Program-made: the position numbers and the translations under genes
Source: Chara braunii
Taxonomy: Eukaryota; Streptophyta; Charophyceae; Charales; Characeae
NCBI GenBank assembly: GCA_003427395.1
Contig: BFEA01000031.1
Span: 2,313,489-2,338,934, forward strand
Direction of reading: 5' to 3'
Length of the DNA stretch: 25,446 bases
Notes under the pieces: generated by a model
What the model was told of the DNA's origin: nothing
Seen by the model: only the letters and a program-made list of their open reading frames with translations
Database searches by the model: none
In this document: one piece after another, positions 1 through 8,402 of the stretch
How positions within the stretch are numbered: the stretch's first letter is position 1
Layout of the letters: every line of letters starts with the position of its first letter

Positions 1-221
1 CCCCCCCCCCAAATCCCGAAATCCCCAAAATTCGAAACGACCCCGGATTCGTGCTCATCTCCCAATGCGCAGAACAACCCCCTGGACCAAAAGAAAAAAA
101 AAAAAATTTAGGCTATTTTTTCACACGACCGGGTGACCTGGTCGTCGGACCTGCCCGGGCATGACGCCCGGGCGACCGGCCGGTCGTCAGAATCTTCCTA
201 CGTATTTTTTGTTTTGTTTTG
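1..221. repeat. GC-rich palindrome cluster after an oligo-C start
   Basis: The window opens with ten C. Positions 126-190 hold stacked inverted repeats: GCCCGGGC at 153-160 and again at 166-173 around a 5-nt loop, then the perfect 14-bp palindrome CGACCGGCCGGTCG at 173-186. Similar GTCGGAC/CCGATCGG words recur at the far right end (25325-25420). No coding frame covers this part. It is probably a repeat or transposon end, family unknown. Confidence 0.45.
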
Positions 222-391
222 GTAAAGAATTTTGATGTGACCTGAGGCAAACGTTGTTCGTTTTTTTTTTAAAGATTTTTTCGATCTGTTTTTTTTTTTT
301 TTTTTTTGCTGGGACCCACTTTGGCAGTTGCACAGCCGGGCTACCCGGGAAAATAAGGTCACCCGGGCGGCCCGGCTGGTAGCCTACATAA
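222..391 (+). repeat. dispersed repeat R1, copy 1
   Basis: This segment aligns with 1481-1722. Shared blocks in order are GATGTGACC(C)TGAGGCAAA, GTTGTTC, a long T-rich stretch, TGCTGG.ACC, TTGCACAGCC, and GGCTGGTAGCCTA at the end. Inside it AGCCGGGC (334-341) pairs with GCCCGGCT (370-377), so the 3' part folds into a GC hairpin. The phrase GAAAATAAGGTCAC (348-361) recurs at 1016 and 1052. I cannot assign a family. Confidence 0.6.
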
Positions 392-434
392 AAGTATTAT
401 TAATTTTGTTCAACTTCCTGCCATCTGCTACTGA

Positions 435-767
435 ATGTCGAAAGCCACTGATGATCAGATTCATGCCTACACCATGAAAGTTGTGAGTGTACAAGAGGTG
501 TCGAGATTCACAGAGCCTGAGACAGGTGGTTGGGCACTTTCAACAGAGAAGAGCCACCATTGCAGGGGGGGGATGTTATCAGTTTCAAAGAGACGGCAGT
601 GGCCGATAACAACTTGTACAAGCAGGGCCTCAGGGAGTCTTATCAGAGCGGCTATTGCAGTTTCGAAGAGACGGCAGTGGCCGATAACAGCTTGTGCAGG
701 CAGGGCCTCAGGGGGTCTTATCAGAGCGGCTATTGCGGGGAAGTTTATCAGGTGTTGGTCACCATGA
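435..767 (+). CDS. unrecognised 110-codon open frame containing a duplication
   Basis: The frame runs ATG to stop and includes both copies of the 78-bp tandem repeat (580-735). Because 78 is a multiple of three, the protein would contain a 26-residue unit twice (starting VSKRRQWPIT). I recognise no domain. Other frames, including one on the minus strand, are equally open, which argues that the length comes from the duplication. A G-run followed by TGTTATCAG near 565-580 could be a retroelement polypurine tract/LTR start, but no partner LTR is visible. Most likely non-coding. Confidence 0.1.
   Translation: MSKATDDQIHAYTMKVVSVQEVSRFTEPETGGWALSTEKSHHCRGGMLSVSKRRQWPITTCTSRASGSLIRAAIAVSKRRQWPITACAGRASGGLIRAAIAGKFIRCWSP
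580..735. repeat. 78-bp tandem duplication (two units)
   Basis: Units are 580-657 and 658-735. They differ at five sites, and at every one the first unit has A where the second has G. TTATCAG, present at the junction of the units, also occurs just before (574) and after (744) the array. Confidence 0.9.
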
Positions 768-779
768 TCAGGTTCAACC

Positions 780-1480
780 ACCAGTACATGGGCCCAGTTT
801 TTTAAAAACAAGTTGAGAATGCGAATCACGATTGAGCCTCTCCTTAAATTTATGAGACTCGGGACAGGGCCTCCAAAGGAACAGTAGGAAAAAAAAAAAA
901 ACTCTGCCATGCCCTGCGGTGGCACTAGGCCCAGCCCTGAACAAAAAAAAAAAAAAATTCCGCCAGGCGGGCGCCGGCTTGTGTCCCCTAACTTTTCAGA
1001 GAGAGGCTCTCCCGCGAAAATAAGGTCACTGTTTTCCAGCCTTGAGCGCCCGGGAAAATAAGGTCACTGTCCACTGCCCCGCCGTTCATTCTAAAGGTAA
1101 GCACTGTGTCAGTCTACGGAAGGACACGTGTGAAGAAAATCAAGGCCAACACTGACTTAACCACGAAAGAAAAGTCCCATCGGTAGTCTCTTTACGGATG
1201 GTACGAAACCTCGTCCATTGCTAGAAGAAAAGGAAGCTGGCGCTCAAGGCTGCAAAATCAGATGTCCATTCTACAAAGGACGGCCTACCACTATACCCCT
1301 GTATGTGGTAGACTTTTAACTATTGAGACTTTTACACGATGAGCCCTGCCGCAATTGCTGTGAGGCACGTGCCAATACCCTTATGGAAATCTGTGCGCGA
1401 AAAGTTCCCGTGCCGAAAACAAATCCACCTCTCACCTCCTTATAAGTGATGCCAGCCAATTCTATTAGGAACTAGGCTTA
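780..1480. other. no gene seen; short repeats
   Basis: There are A-runs at 889-901 and 943-957. GAAAATAAGGTCACTG occurs twice (1016 and 1052), each preceded by CCCG, and matches a phrase in repeat R1. From 1076 to 1480 I see no open frame of note, no RNA gene and no transposon end. Confidence 0.5.
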
Positions 1481-1722
1481 GGTAAGGCGTTTCGATGTGA
1501 CCCTGAGGCAAAAGTTGTTCAGCTTATTTTTCTGGATAAGGCTGATAAGCAGCATAACATTATTTTTTATTTTTTATTTTAAAGTTTTTTTATAATTTTT
1601 TATTATCTTTTTTAAAGTTTTTTTTTTATATATTTTTTTTGCTGGAACCTTCTCTGGTCCTTGCACAGCCAGGCCGCGCAGGCAAATGGGTGACCTGGGC
1701 AGCCCGGCTGGTAGCCTAGATG
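1481..1722 (+). repeat. dispersed repeat R1, copy 2
   Basis: This is the second, longer copy of the repeat at 222-391. It starts TTTCGATGTGACCCTGAGGC and ends CCCGGCTGGTAGCCTAGATG. Its middle is expanded by AT-rich sequence (1556-1640). The copies are clearly diverged, which suggests old insertions. Confidence 0.6.
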
Positions 1723-1941
1723 AGGAATATATTTTTACCACTCATGGCAGAGAGGAAAGAGCGGCTTGTTTCATCAGCGCCGAAGTATGCAGTATACATA
1801 GATGACATGGCTGCCACTTCAGGCACACACAAACTCTCTGCAATGATCAATTCCAACCTCAGAGGGAATATGACTTCACAAGCTTGTCCAGGTTGTAAAG
1901 GGGATAATTGGTCGAAAGCGCCCACATGGAAACCCTTTTGA
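1720..1941 (+). CDS. unrecognised 73-codon open frame
   Basis: The ATG lies at the very end of repeat R1 copy 2. The translation includes APKYAVYIDDMAATSG and a CPGCKGDNW stretch with a CxxC pair. It is composition-normal and not microsatellite-derived, but I recognise no family and see no neighbouring exon or splice consensus that would confirm it. Confidence 0.12.
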   Translation: MRNIFLPLMAERKERLVSSAPKYAVYIDDMAATSGTHKLSAMINSNLRGNMTSQACPGCKGDNWSKAPTWKPF

Positions 1942-2089
1942 AAAGTGCCTACCAGAAAATGAATCTGGCGCAGGTACAGCACCAGGTTCATGATCTGGTA
2001 GGAAGGGGCCCAGCAGTCGGGACCCAATCCCAGCCCCCATCCGACAGCCTGTTGCCCATGGACGCTTTTCACCAAGAGGGAAAAGTTTG

Positions 2090-2232
2090 GGCGCACTTGC
2101 CACCAACTATCCCGTGTACACGTCTCAGAAGAGCCCACCCTTGTGTGCACACGTGCTCGGAGGTCCAGGGTGTAAAAGCCTCCGAAGAGCCCACCCTTGT
2201 GCGCACGTCTCCTTCTACCACTCTCAGAAGAA
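2090..2232. repeat. short imperfect direct repeats (GAAGAGCCCACCCTTGTG)
   Basis: GAAGAGCCCACCCTTGTG occurs at about 2128 and again at about 2185, each followed by a CGCAC/TGCACACGT tail. A third partial form, CTCAGAAGAACCTGCACAC, follows at 2223. The last unit runs into the CA microsatellite. Confidence 0.6.
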
Positions 2233-2236
2233 CCTG

Positions 2237-2258
2237 CACACACACACACACACACACA
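2237..2258. repeat. (CA)11 microsatellite
   Basis: Uninterrupted CA dinucleotides. Confidence 0.95.
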
Positions 2259-2342
2259 GATACATGCACACACAATACTAGGGTATGCACACAACCGTGG
2301 GCTCTTCCTAGACTGGCAGTCAGTGGACAAGTTGCAATGTCA

Positions 2343-2965
<623 letters not shown>

Positions 2966-3001
2966 CTGTGGTTTGCTATGCTTGCCTCACTCCTGTGCTG
3001 T

Positions 3002-3098
3002 TTTGCTATGGTTGCGGTTCTCCTGCTTTGCTATGATTGCGGTTCTCCTGCTTTGCTATGACCGCGGTTCTACTGCTTTGCTATGACCGCGTTGCTAG
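3002..3098. repeat. 25-bp minisatellite, about four units
   Basis: The unit TTTGCTATGATTGCGGTTCT plus CCTGC starts at 3002, 3027, 3052 and 3077. A diverged first unit sits at 2972. Confidence 0.85.
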
Positions 3099-3424
3099 AT
3101 CATCAACACTAAGAGTGTAATGTGTCCAGTGTATATTGGAAGTTCCAAGGTATTGATGAGGCAAATACAGTCCAAGTGGCAACTGAGTTGTGCCTGGCTA
3201 AACACTCCCCTTACCTACGGGACCGTTTCCTATGTGACAGGCTCCACGAAGTGGGTAGTTGGTATGAGTATCGACTAAGTTCATGAACATTTCCAGTAGT
3301 AATCTCCCGTTCGGCAATGCCTGGGTTGACAGGAGAGCATATCAGCAGCACAGCGTGAAGCGATGAAAGCAAAACGGGAGTGCATACTTTGCTGGAGCTT
3401 GTGGAACTGCGCCGGTTCCTGTAC
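3099..3424. other. no feature recognised
   Basis: This is mixed-composition sequence between the minisatellite and the first TTAA element. I see no open frame of note and no RNA motif. Confidence 0.4.
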
Positions 3425-3428
3425 TTAA

Positions 3429-3629
3429 GCCACCAGTACTTGGCCCATACATCGGGCGCGGCACTTCCCTGTTACCGCGCCGCACCTTTAGGCCTTCGGG
3501 CTACCAGACCACAATGGCTGGAGGCACCAGCCAGAACGAAAATGAAAAGTCGTGCTGGTGGTTCGTTCAGACTTGGTGCGAAGGGTTCTGCAAGGCTCGG
3601 CATCGATAACTGAGCCAAGTACTGGTGGT
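3429..3629. mobile_element. 201-bp inverted-repeat transposon B1, TTAA-flanked
   Basis: TTAA precedes it (3425-3428) and follows it (3630-3633). The terminal inverted repeat is (G/A)CCACCAGTACTTGGC on both ends. It has no coding capacity, so it is a non-autonomous MITE. A TTAA target is typical of the piggyBac superfamily, but the termini here do not start with the usual CCY, so the superfamily is open. The same-length partner B2 lies 245 bp downstream. Confidence 0.8.
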
Positions 3630-3677
3630 TTAATAAGCCTGACCATCTGTATGATTTATTTCAGAAAGCATAAACCA

Positions 3678-4103
3678 TGTGACACATGCATTTGTGTACA
3701 TAGTGGGCTATAATATCCCTCCCCTCCCCGCCCCCCCGTCTTTTACAGCATGCTTTACAGAGAGCACTGCAGCCATCTTTCAACTGCGTGACACATGCAT
3801 TTGTGCATATAGTGGGCTATAATATCCCACCCCCCACCCTCTTCTCCCCTTCTTCCCTTTACAGCATGCTTTAAGCCACCAGTACTTGGCCCAGCTATCG
3901 ATGCCGAGCCTGGAATGCCCCTGCGTGCCGATTTTCGCCGAAGCGCCGGGGTACCGTTTCAAAATTGTTTTGGCTGGCGCTTCCAGCCATTGAGGTCCGG
4001 TACCCCGAAGTCCTAAAGGCGCGGCGCGTTAATGGGACAGCGCCGCGGCCGATAGCTGGGCCAAGTACTGGTGGTTTAAAGAGTGCAATACTGCCATCTT
4101 GTG
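3678..4103. repeat. 109-bp tandem duplication; second unit split by transposon B2
   Basis: GTGACACATGCATTTGTG starts unit 1 at 3679 and unit 2 at 3788. Both continue through AGTGGGCTATAATATCCC, a C-rich stretch and TTACAGCATGCTTTA. Unit 1 reads on as CAGAGAGCACTGCAGCCATC. Unit 2 is interrupted by B2 and resumes after it as AAGAGTGCAATACTGCCATC. Unit 1 is therefore the uninserted version of the same site. Confidence 0.8.
3875..4075. mobile_element. 201-bp inverted-repeat transposon B2, TTAA-flanked
   Basis: It has the same length, terminal repeats and TTAA flanks (3871-3874 and 4076-4079) as B1. Its termini extend further as a match (GCCACCAGTACTTGGCCCAG against its reverse complement at the right end, where the first base differs). 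The interior differs from B1 but is also palindromic, with paired GGTACC/GCGCCG words. Comparison with the neighbouring empty site shows an insertion at TTA(A/C). Confidence 0.85.
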
Positions 4104-4220
4104 CATCCCGGTTGATCAACCAGTCCCGCAAGTCCTCTTTTTCACCCACAGCACAACTCCCTTCCCCCCAAAGGTGTGGTTAGAAATGTTGAAGTGACAG
4201 CAACAACATATATATATTTT

Positions 4221-4366
4221 TTATTATTTATCCTTCTTGCAAACCTCATTTCAACCATGTTTCCACCAGTACCTTACTTTTACCCATCATGAATTATTAT
4301 TTATCCTTCTTGCAAACCTCATTTCAACCATGTTTCCACCAGTACCTTACTTTTACCCATCATGAA
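4221..4366. repeat. perfect 73-bp tandem duplication
   Basis: Units 4221-4293 and 4294-4366 are identical, starting TTATTATTTATCCTTCTTGC and ending TTACCCATCATGAA. Identity implies a recent event, or an assembly artefact. Confidence 0.95.
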
Positions 4367-4440
4367 TTCGGTAGAGGCGGCTTCCTTGAGCACCTTTGTG
4401 AAACAGACGACAACTCATTTTATCCCAGTGTTTCCGTGTC

Positions 4441-4926
4441 TTAGCTTCCCTGCTTTTCTTTCTCTTTTCGATGCTCTTCTGTGTGGTGTGTAGTTTCTTC
4501 TGCTTGGTACAATGGATTGCAGGTGGGTTCGTAATTTCTTCTCGAACTACACGCACAGTTGATAGCAATCATGTGGTGGAAGGATGCCTTTGGTGAATTC
4601 TTCAGGTTGCCAGTTACACTGAGGAGCTTGCACTTCACAGATGTGCTGGCCGTCCTCTTGAAGTTGACGACACAGTATACTGTGACAGCGTACGATTCAT
4701 AGGACGTGCCAAGGGGTGCACAACACCCGCACACATACGCACAAAGAAAAGGAGAGAAAGAAGGAGAAAGAGTTTCAAAAAGAAGCATAAAGAGAGTGAG
4801 GTAAGAAGGTGTGAGCGTCCAGACCTTTGCGGCTCCGTACTGAAAAGTAAAAGTCTCTCCAACATCGTCCTTTCCCTCATTTCCGTAGCCCAAGGAGTCC
4901 ACGTAGTACCTGCCAATAGAAATCAA
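4441..4926 (-). CDS. possible spliced gene fragment (minus strand), unrecognised
   Basis: A 161-codon minus-strand frame is open here. At its start a polypyrimidine stretch ends in TTGGCAG at 4910-4912, a good 3' splice site. It is followed by an exon-like stretch, 4909 to 4825, reading YYVDSLGYGNEGKDDVGETF and then TFQYGAAK. The sequence then becomes T/C-rich (4800-4740), as an intron would. It is followed by a second protein-like stretch around 4700-4570 (YCVVNFKRTAS, then KCKLLSVTGNLKNSPKASFH). This would make two exons of one gene, but the donor after AAAG is a weak GTCTGG. I do not recognise the protein. The contrast between protein-like and pyrimidine-rich parts is the only real support. 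Confidence 0.25.
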   Translation of the reverse strand: MISIGRYYVDSLGYGNEGKDDVGETFTFQYGAAKVWTLTPSYLTLFMLLFETLSPSFSPFLCAYVCGCCAPLGTSYESYAVTVYCVVNFKRTASTSVKCKLLSVTGNLKNSPKASFHHMIAINCACSSRRNYEPTCNPLYQAEETTHHTEEHRKEKEKQGS

Positions 4927-5238
4927 TAAAGAATGACAATGTTGTCACAGTTCATCCCCACAACATTTGGAGTTTCAGAACTAGGTGCCAAGGGGTCACA
5001 TGTTGGTAAATATCGTCACAGATCTATCAACTGAAAGAAGCCACTTTGCGAAACAAATGAAGAAAACAGCAGACAACATGAGGCGCACAAGCGTTTCACC
5101 CTCTCTTTTTTTTTTTTTTTTTTTTTGAAATACAAAACACAAGGCTCCTTCTATTCTGGGGAGCAACAGTCCGGTTCCTTTTCCACCTGCAAGTGAAAAA
5201 GAATACAAGTTTTACCCAAGTGGACGTCATTGAATACG
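4927..5238. other. no gene seen; poly-T tract
   Basis: It holds a T-run at about 5105-5126. On the minus strand this is an A-run. Nothing else is recognisable. Confidence 0.4.
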
Positions 5239-5690
5239 TCAGCTAAGAAGGATATACCACCCCTCACCCCTGCCTAAGGTAGCCTCATGGATTACCACCA
5301 GCCAACCGATTCCGTCTGCCCCTTCTGTTGCAATACCATTATAATCCCTGCCAACCCGCGGCGGTGCACCGAGAGACCCCGAGGCAGGGCGTGCCCATAT
5401 ACCTAATGAGACCCGTTTAGTACCGCCATGCAGCGGGCCCGGGCTGCAGTCCATCAGAGGAACACAGCAGAGATCACCCACGTGGGCTACGCCATGTGGG
5501 GGAATTTGAAATTTGGGCAAATCATGTTCTAATCCCTGGACGTTTGGGGCTGCATCCTCCATGGGACTATGTATATATCATCATACAGAAGTGCACGGTG
5601 ATCCATAGGCCGAGAGGGAGAAGAGGACAACAAATGAGGGGGATTCTGACAGACTGTTTCATCACAGTTTCACGGCCTCATTAGGAGCCT
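5239..5690 (-). mobile_element. dispersed repeat H, minus-strand copy (hammerhead-bearing retroelement remnant)
   Basis: The part 5515-5690, read on the minus strand, aligns with 14815-14990 on the plus strand. Shared words are GAAACAGTCTGTCA, TTTGTTGTCCTCTTCTCC, CTATGG, and a region around GCCCCAA. The rest (5239-5515) has a long minus-strand frame of 107 codons with no recognised domain. The hammerhead-like core at the start of the homology suggests a Penelope-like or retrozyme-type element. No reverse transcriptase is visible, so the class is inferred. Confidence 0.5.
5648..5684 (-). ncRNA. decayed hammerhead-ribozyme-like motif
   Basis: Minus strand, 5' to 3': CTAATGA in place of the core CTGATGA, a stem II segment that no longer pairs well (GGCCG against GTGAT), GAAAC, then a 3-bp stem III (ACA/TGT around GTC) and the cleavage-site C. 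GGGGGTTC upstream can pair with GAATCCCCC downstream, with a one-base bulge, as a distal helix I. The G5-to-A change and the broken stem II predict an inactive copy. It aligns with the better copy at 14820-14857. Confidence 0.45.
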
Positions 5691-5699
5691 GAACCCCCT

Positions 5700-6006
5700 A
5701 CAGCCTGCAGAGTTCCCTAATCTCAGTCACATTGCACGGTTTTCCGTTTGAGGCAAGGGTGTGGCATGACCCACCCGTTAAGTTTATAAATTGTGTAGTA
5801 AACAGAGCAGATGCTTCCAAGAGTGATTTCTTCGCCAGTGCCCTTCCTCCTCTCCCTGTACCTAGAGCAATGCAGTCAACATGCACCAAACATCATTTCC
5901 ACAAGGTCAATTCGTAACTCTAGATGATGGCAGACGCCGAAGCAAATGCTAGAAAAAATTGAAAAAAGCTTTTCTTTCTTTTGTTTCTCTTTTTCTTTGT
6001 GTGTAT
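5700..6006. other. no gene seen
   Basis: Two short opposite-strand frames overlap at 5698-5917 with no recognisable content. From 5955 to 6006 the + strand is T-rich, forming the A-rich tail of the U6 fragment on the minus strand. Confidence 0.4.
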
Positions 6007-6083
6007 GTGTCATCCTTGCGCAGGGCGGGCCCATACTGCTCTTCTGTGTAGCATTGCAGTTTTTAACGGATGTCGAGAAGGAC
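6007..6083 (-). pseudogene. U6 snRNA fragment, 3'-truncated
   Basis: Minus strand from 6083: GTCCTTCTCGACATCC, then TTAAAA, a degraded ACAGA region (ACACAGAAGAGCAG), then TATGGGCCC and TGCGCAAGGATGACAC. The last 30 nt of this match are nearly canonical U6. It stops at GATGACAC, lacking the plant 3' end, and an A-rich tail follows (6006 down to about 5960). It lies directly downstream of the fuller U6 copy in the same orientation. Confidence 0.85.
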
Positions 6084-6090
6084 AACTTTC

Positions 6091-6096
6091 TTTCTT

Positions 6097-6130
<34 letters not shown>
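6091..6130 (-). repeat. A-tail plus GAAAGAAAG between two U6 copies
   Basis: On the minus strand, the U6 copy at 6131-6230 is followed by a long A-run and then GAAAGAAAGAAAG. The sequence just 5' of that U6 copy is GAAATGAAAGAAAG, so GAAAGAAAG flanks the copy as a probable target-site duplication. Confidence 0.6.
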
Positions 6131-6230
6131 TTTGGACCATTTCTCGATTTATGCGTGTCATCTGTGCGCCGGGGCCATGCTAATCTTCCTTCTCTGTACC
6201 GTTCCAATTTTAACGAATGTCCCAAAGGAC
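6131..6230 (-). pseudogene. U6 snRNA retrocopy (full length, plant-type)
   Basis: Minus strand from 6230: GTCCTTTGGGACATTCG forms the 5' stem-loop, then TTAAAATTGGAACGGTACAG, AGAAG with a 3-nt insertion, ATTAGCATGGCCCC, a mutated GGCGCACAGATGACACGC, and the plant-type 3' end AAATCGAGAAATGGTCC. ACAGAGA and the AGC triad survive. An oligo-A tail, not a T-run Pol III terminator, follows on this strand. Flanking GAAAGAAAG repeats support insertion by reverse transcription. It is most likely a pseudogene. Confidence 0.88.
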
Positions 6231-6235
6231 CTTTC

Positions 6236-6951
6236 TTTCATTTCTTAACGAAGAGAAATTCATGAAAATTTGCCACAAAAGAGAGCCCTTGTGGAGCACA
6301 AAGTGCTTTCCAACCCACAGAAAGATTAGGCATTCGATGCATAGCTCTGAAACAAACATCATCTTCATGTGGACTCTCCATTGCACCAATCAATAGCAAA
6401 ATATAAAAAAAAGAAATTCAATCCTCATATTTCAGCTCTGCAGGTTCAAGCAACAGAGAACAGAAGGGGATTCAGTAAGGACCTGCCAAACACGGACTGA
6501 GACACAGTTGATTTCTGAGTTTTGCGAATGGAATGTATGCCTTGTTGAGTTCCCCGCTTATTGACGAGTTTTCTAAGTCTGTGTGTGTGCGTGTTTGCTG
6601 GTCTGTGTGCCTGTCCGAGTGCTTGTCGATTTCAGTGCGTGTGTGACCCGCAAGGGTACTTGTTCATTCGGGTAGAGCCGGAAGGGCCGGTGGTTACCTG
6701 TGGCCGTGACATTTGAGGGTTGCAGCGGGGAAAACATTGGCGAGAAAGAGGCCCGCGACAAAACACTCAAGTAGCAGGCAGGCCAGTACCACACCCAGTG
6801 GCGTTAGATGTGTCGGGTACTCGAGGCTGAGAAGCAAAAGACCGAAGTTGGCATTTTTAGAGGCCCAGTAGTTGTAGGCTAGGTCTAGGCGGGGGTACCC
6901 AGTCCAAGTAGTCTGAGTCTTGGGCCTGTACGGTCAATATCAGAGTCTGCA
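6236..6951. other. no gene seen
   Basis: 6571-6640 is GTGTGTG-rich. Frames here are short and unrecognisable. 6890-6950 is unremarkable. I find no RNA motif or transposon end. Confidence 0.4.
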
Positions 6952-7038
6952 ATGATGTTTCCCTCTGAAAGGGAGGTGGTACCGGTTGCTTGGAGGCCGT
7001 GCGCCCTGGTAGTCACCGCCCAAGAGGCAAGCAGGCCA

Positions 7039-7380
7039 CTATATCTCCAGGAGGAGCGAAGTGCTCCTCCTCATTCTATGGTGTGCAAGTTTGGCGACAC
7101 ACTGGTTGGAGCGCTGCTGGGGGATGAAGGAGCGCCCAGCTCCCTCCACCGTGACTATGGTGGTGGAGCTTGGGCTGGAGGAGGAAGAAAAGGAGCAGGA
7201 AGGGAGAGCGCCAGAGGTACTTACCTGGCAATGGTGGACACCATCTTCATCACCTTGGTGGGCGCTGCATCTGGAAGGCCCCAGTTGGGGTAGAGCTACA
7301 CCAAGAAGCTTCGGGGCAGAGTCAGGCATGGCGGCCTGAGCCAGCGCAGCCATAACTGCTTTGAGTTGTCTTTTGCACAT
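7039..7380 (-). CDS. possible exon with consensus 5' splice site, unrecognised
   Basis: A minus-strand ATG frame starts MCKRQLKAVMAALAQAAMPD and runs to ...DGVHHCQ. There the DNA reads TTGCCAG|GTAAGTACC (GT at 7224-7223), a near-perfect donor. After a short C/T-rich stretch, CCTCCTCCAG ends at 7175, an acceptor that would give a 50-nt intron, short for plants. Splicing there would change the frame and end the protein about 33 codons later. I do not recognise the protein, and the frame also stays open without splicing. Overlapping plus-strand frames exist. Confidence 0.2.
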   Translation of the reverse strand: MCKRQLKAVMAALAQAAMPDSAPKLLGVALPQLGPSRCSAHQGDEDGVHHCQVSTSGALPSCSFSSSSSPSSTTIVTVEGAGRSFIPQQRSNQCVAKLAHHRMRRSTSLLLEI

Positions 7381-7616
7381 CAGGACAAGGCCCTAGCAAT
7401 CCGCCATAGCCTCGGCCTTCAGGAAGAGGAAGGAGAAGGGTGGCCATGGCTATGGTGGACCTCATGTTGTACCTGCAGTAGAAGAGGGATTCGGACATTG
7501 ATTCCGGTTCAGCCATTCAACATTATTATTATTATTTATTGTGAAGAAAGAGGGGAGGAGAAAGGAGGAGGCGAATGGTTGGCAAGAAGAAGGGATTATC
7601 ATTGGCCCTTGCTGGT

Positions 7617-7712
7617 GTACATCTTCTTCTTCTTTCTTTCTTTCTTTCTTCTTCTCCTTCTCCTTCTCCTTCTCCTTCTCCTTCTTCTTATTTCCCTCTC
7701 TCTCCTCTCAAG
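7617..7712. repeat. pyrimidine tract: (CTTT)n and (CTTCTC)n
   Basis: A pure-pyrimidine run on the + strand includes CTTT repeats and about five CTCCTT units. It is prone to triplex formation. Open frames across it are Ser/Phe/Leu runs. Confidence 0.9.
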
Positions 7713-7856
7713 TTCATTCATTTGTTTTTGAAATTGGACGGCATTGTACTTTCTCATGAATTTGTACTTCGAAATTGGCCAGGATCATAACAATTCCCTT
7801 TCTGTTTCCTTTTTCTTTTTCCTTTTTTTTGGTCTCGGTGGTGTATGCATGAGTTG

Positions 7857-7935
7857 ACCCGGGGGGGCGAGGTGGGGGGGGGGGGCAGGTTGAGGCAAAC
7901 GGGGACTGAAGGGGGGAACGAGACAGGGAGCCTGG
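7857..7935 (+). repeat. G-run cluster (G-quadruplex-prone)
   Basis: G7, G13, G4 and G6 runs lie within about 60 bases (7861-7916) on the + strand, followed by shorter GGG words. This satisfies the usual four-G-run quadruplex pattern. Confidence 0.75.
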
Positions 7936-8402
7936 GAGATGGGCAGAGGTACTAAAGTCTGTCATTGGTTGTTAATTATTACTGAGAACACGTGTATTCA
8001 AAAGTCTAGGGGACAGCTCGGGAGGAAGAAAAACAAACCAAGGGGCCAGAATGGTGGTGAAATAGAAGGCACACAAAGAAGGAAAGGCCTCAAGAACTGT
8101 CTTTTACAACTGAAAGGGACCATGGCTATGCTGTAGGAGATCAGCGGATCAAAACAGCAAATTATGTTTTTTTAACTTTTTTTAGTTTTTTTGCACTTCA
8201 GACACACACCTTCCTTAGCCTGTCTGGAAACAGGAAATCATGAAATTATGCCAATAGTAGACCCAACACGTGTACCCCGCCTTCGCCAGACTTTGACGCA
8301 CAGGTACTAATCAAGTTTCTATTGGCACTGAGGCTGAGTACCTGCTCAAGATTTCTTTTTTCTTTTTTCCTCAACCGTCTATTCAAGCATAGGCACACTC
8401 CG
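7936..8402. other. no gene seen
   Basis: Contains a T-rich stretch at 8165-8195 and a few short frames without recognisable content. Confidence 0.4.

Noticed and set aside
560-580. G-run followed by TGTTATCAG as a polypurine tract and LTR start
   Set aside because: No second LTR, primer-binding site or pol motifs could be found in the window.
1195-1225. ACGAAACCTCGTC resembling a hammerhead GAAAC plus cleavage triplet
   Set aside because: There is no upstream CTGATGA-like core and no stem II at the right spacing.
3002-3098. Regular 25-bp repeats considered as a CRISPR array
   Set aside because: The units are directly adjacent without spacers, and the U6/U2 sequences show the genome is eukaryotic.
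6091-6130. T-run next to the U6 copy considered as its Pol III terminator
   Set aside because: The U6 copy is on the minus strand, where this run reads as A, so it is a tail and not a terminator.
7216-7235. TACTTACCTGGCA, identical to the 5' end of U1 snRNA
   Set aside because: Similarity ends after about 13 bases. It is the reverse complement of a 5' splice site and better explained that way.
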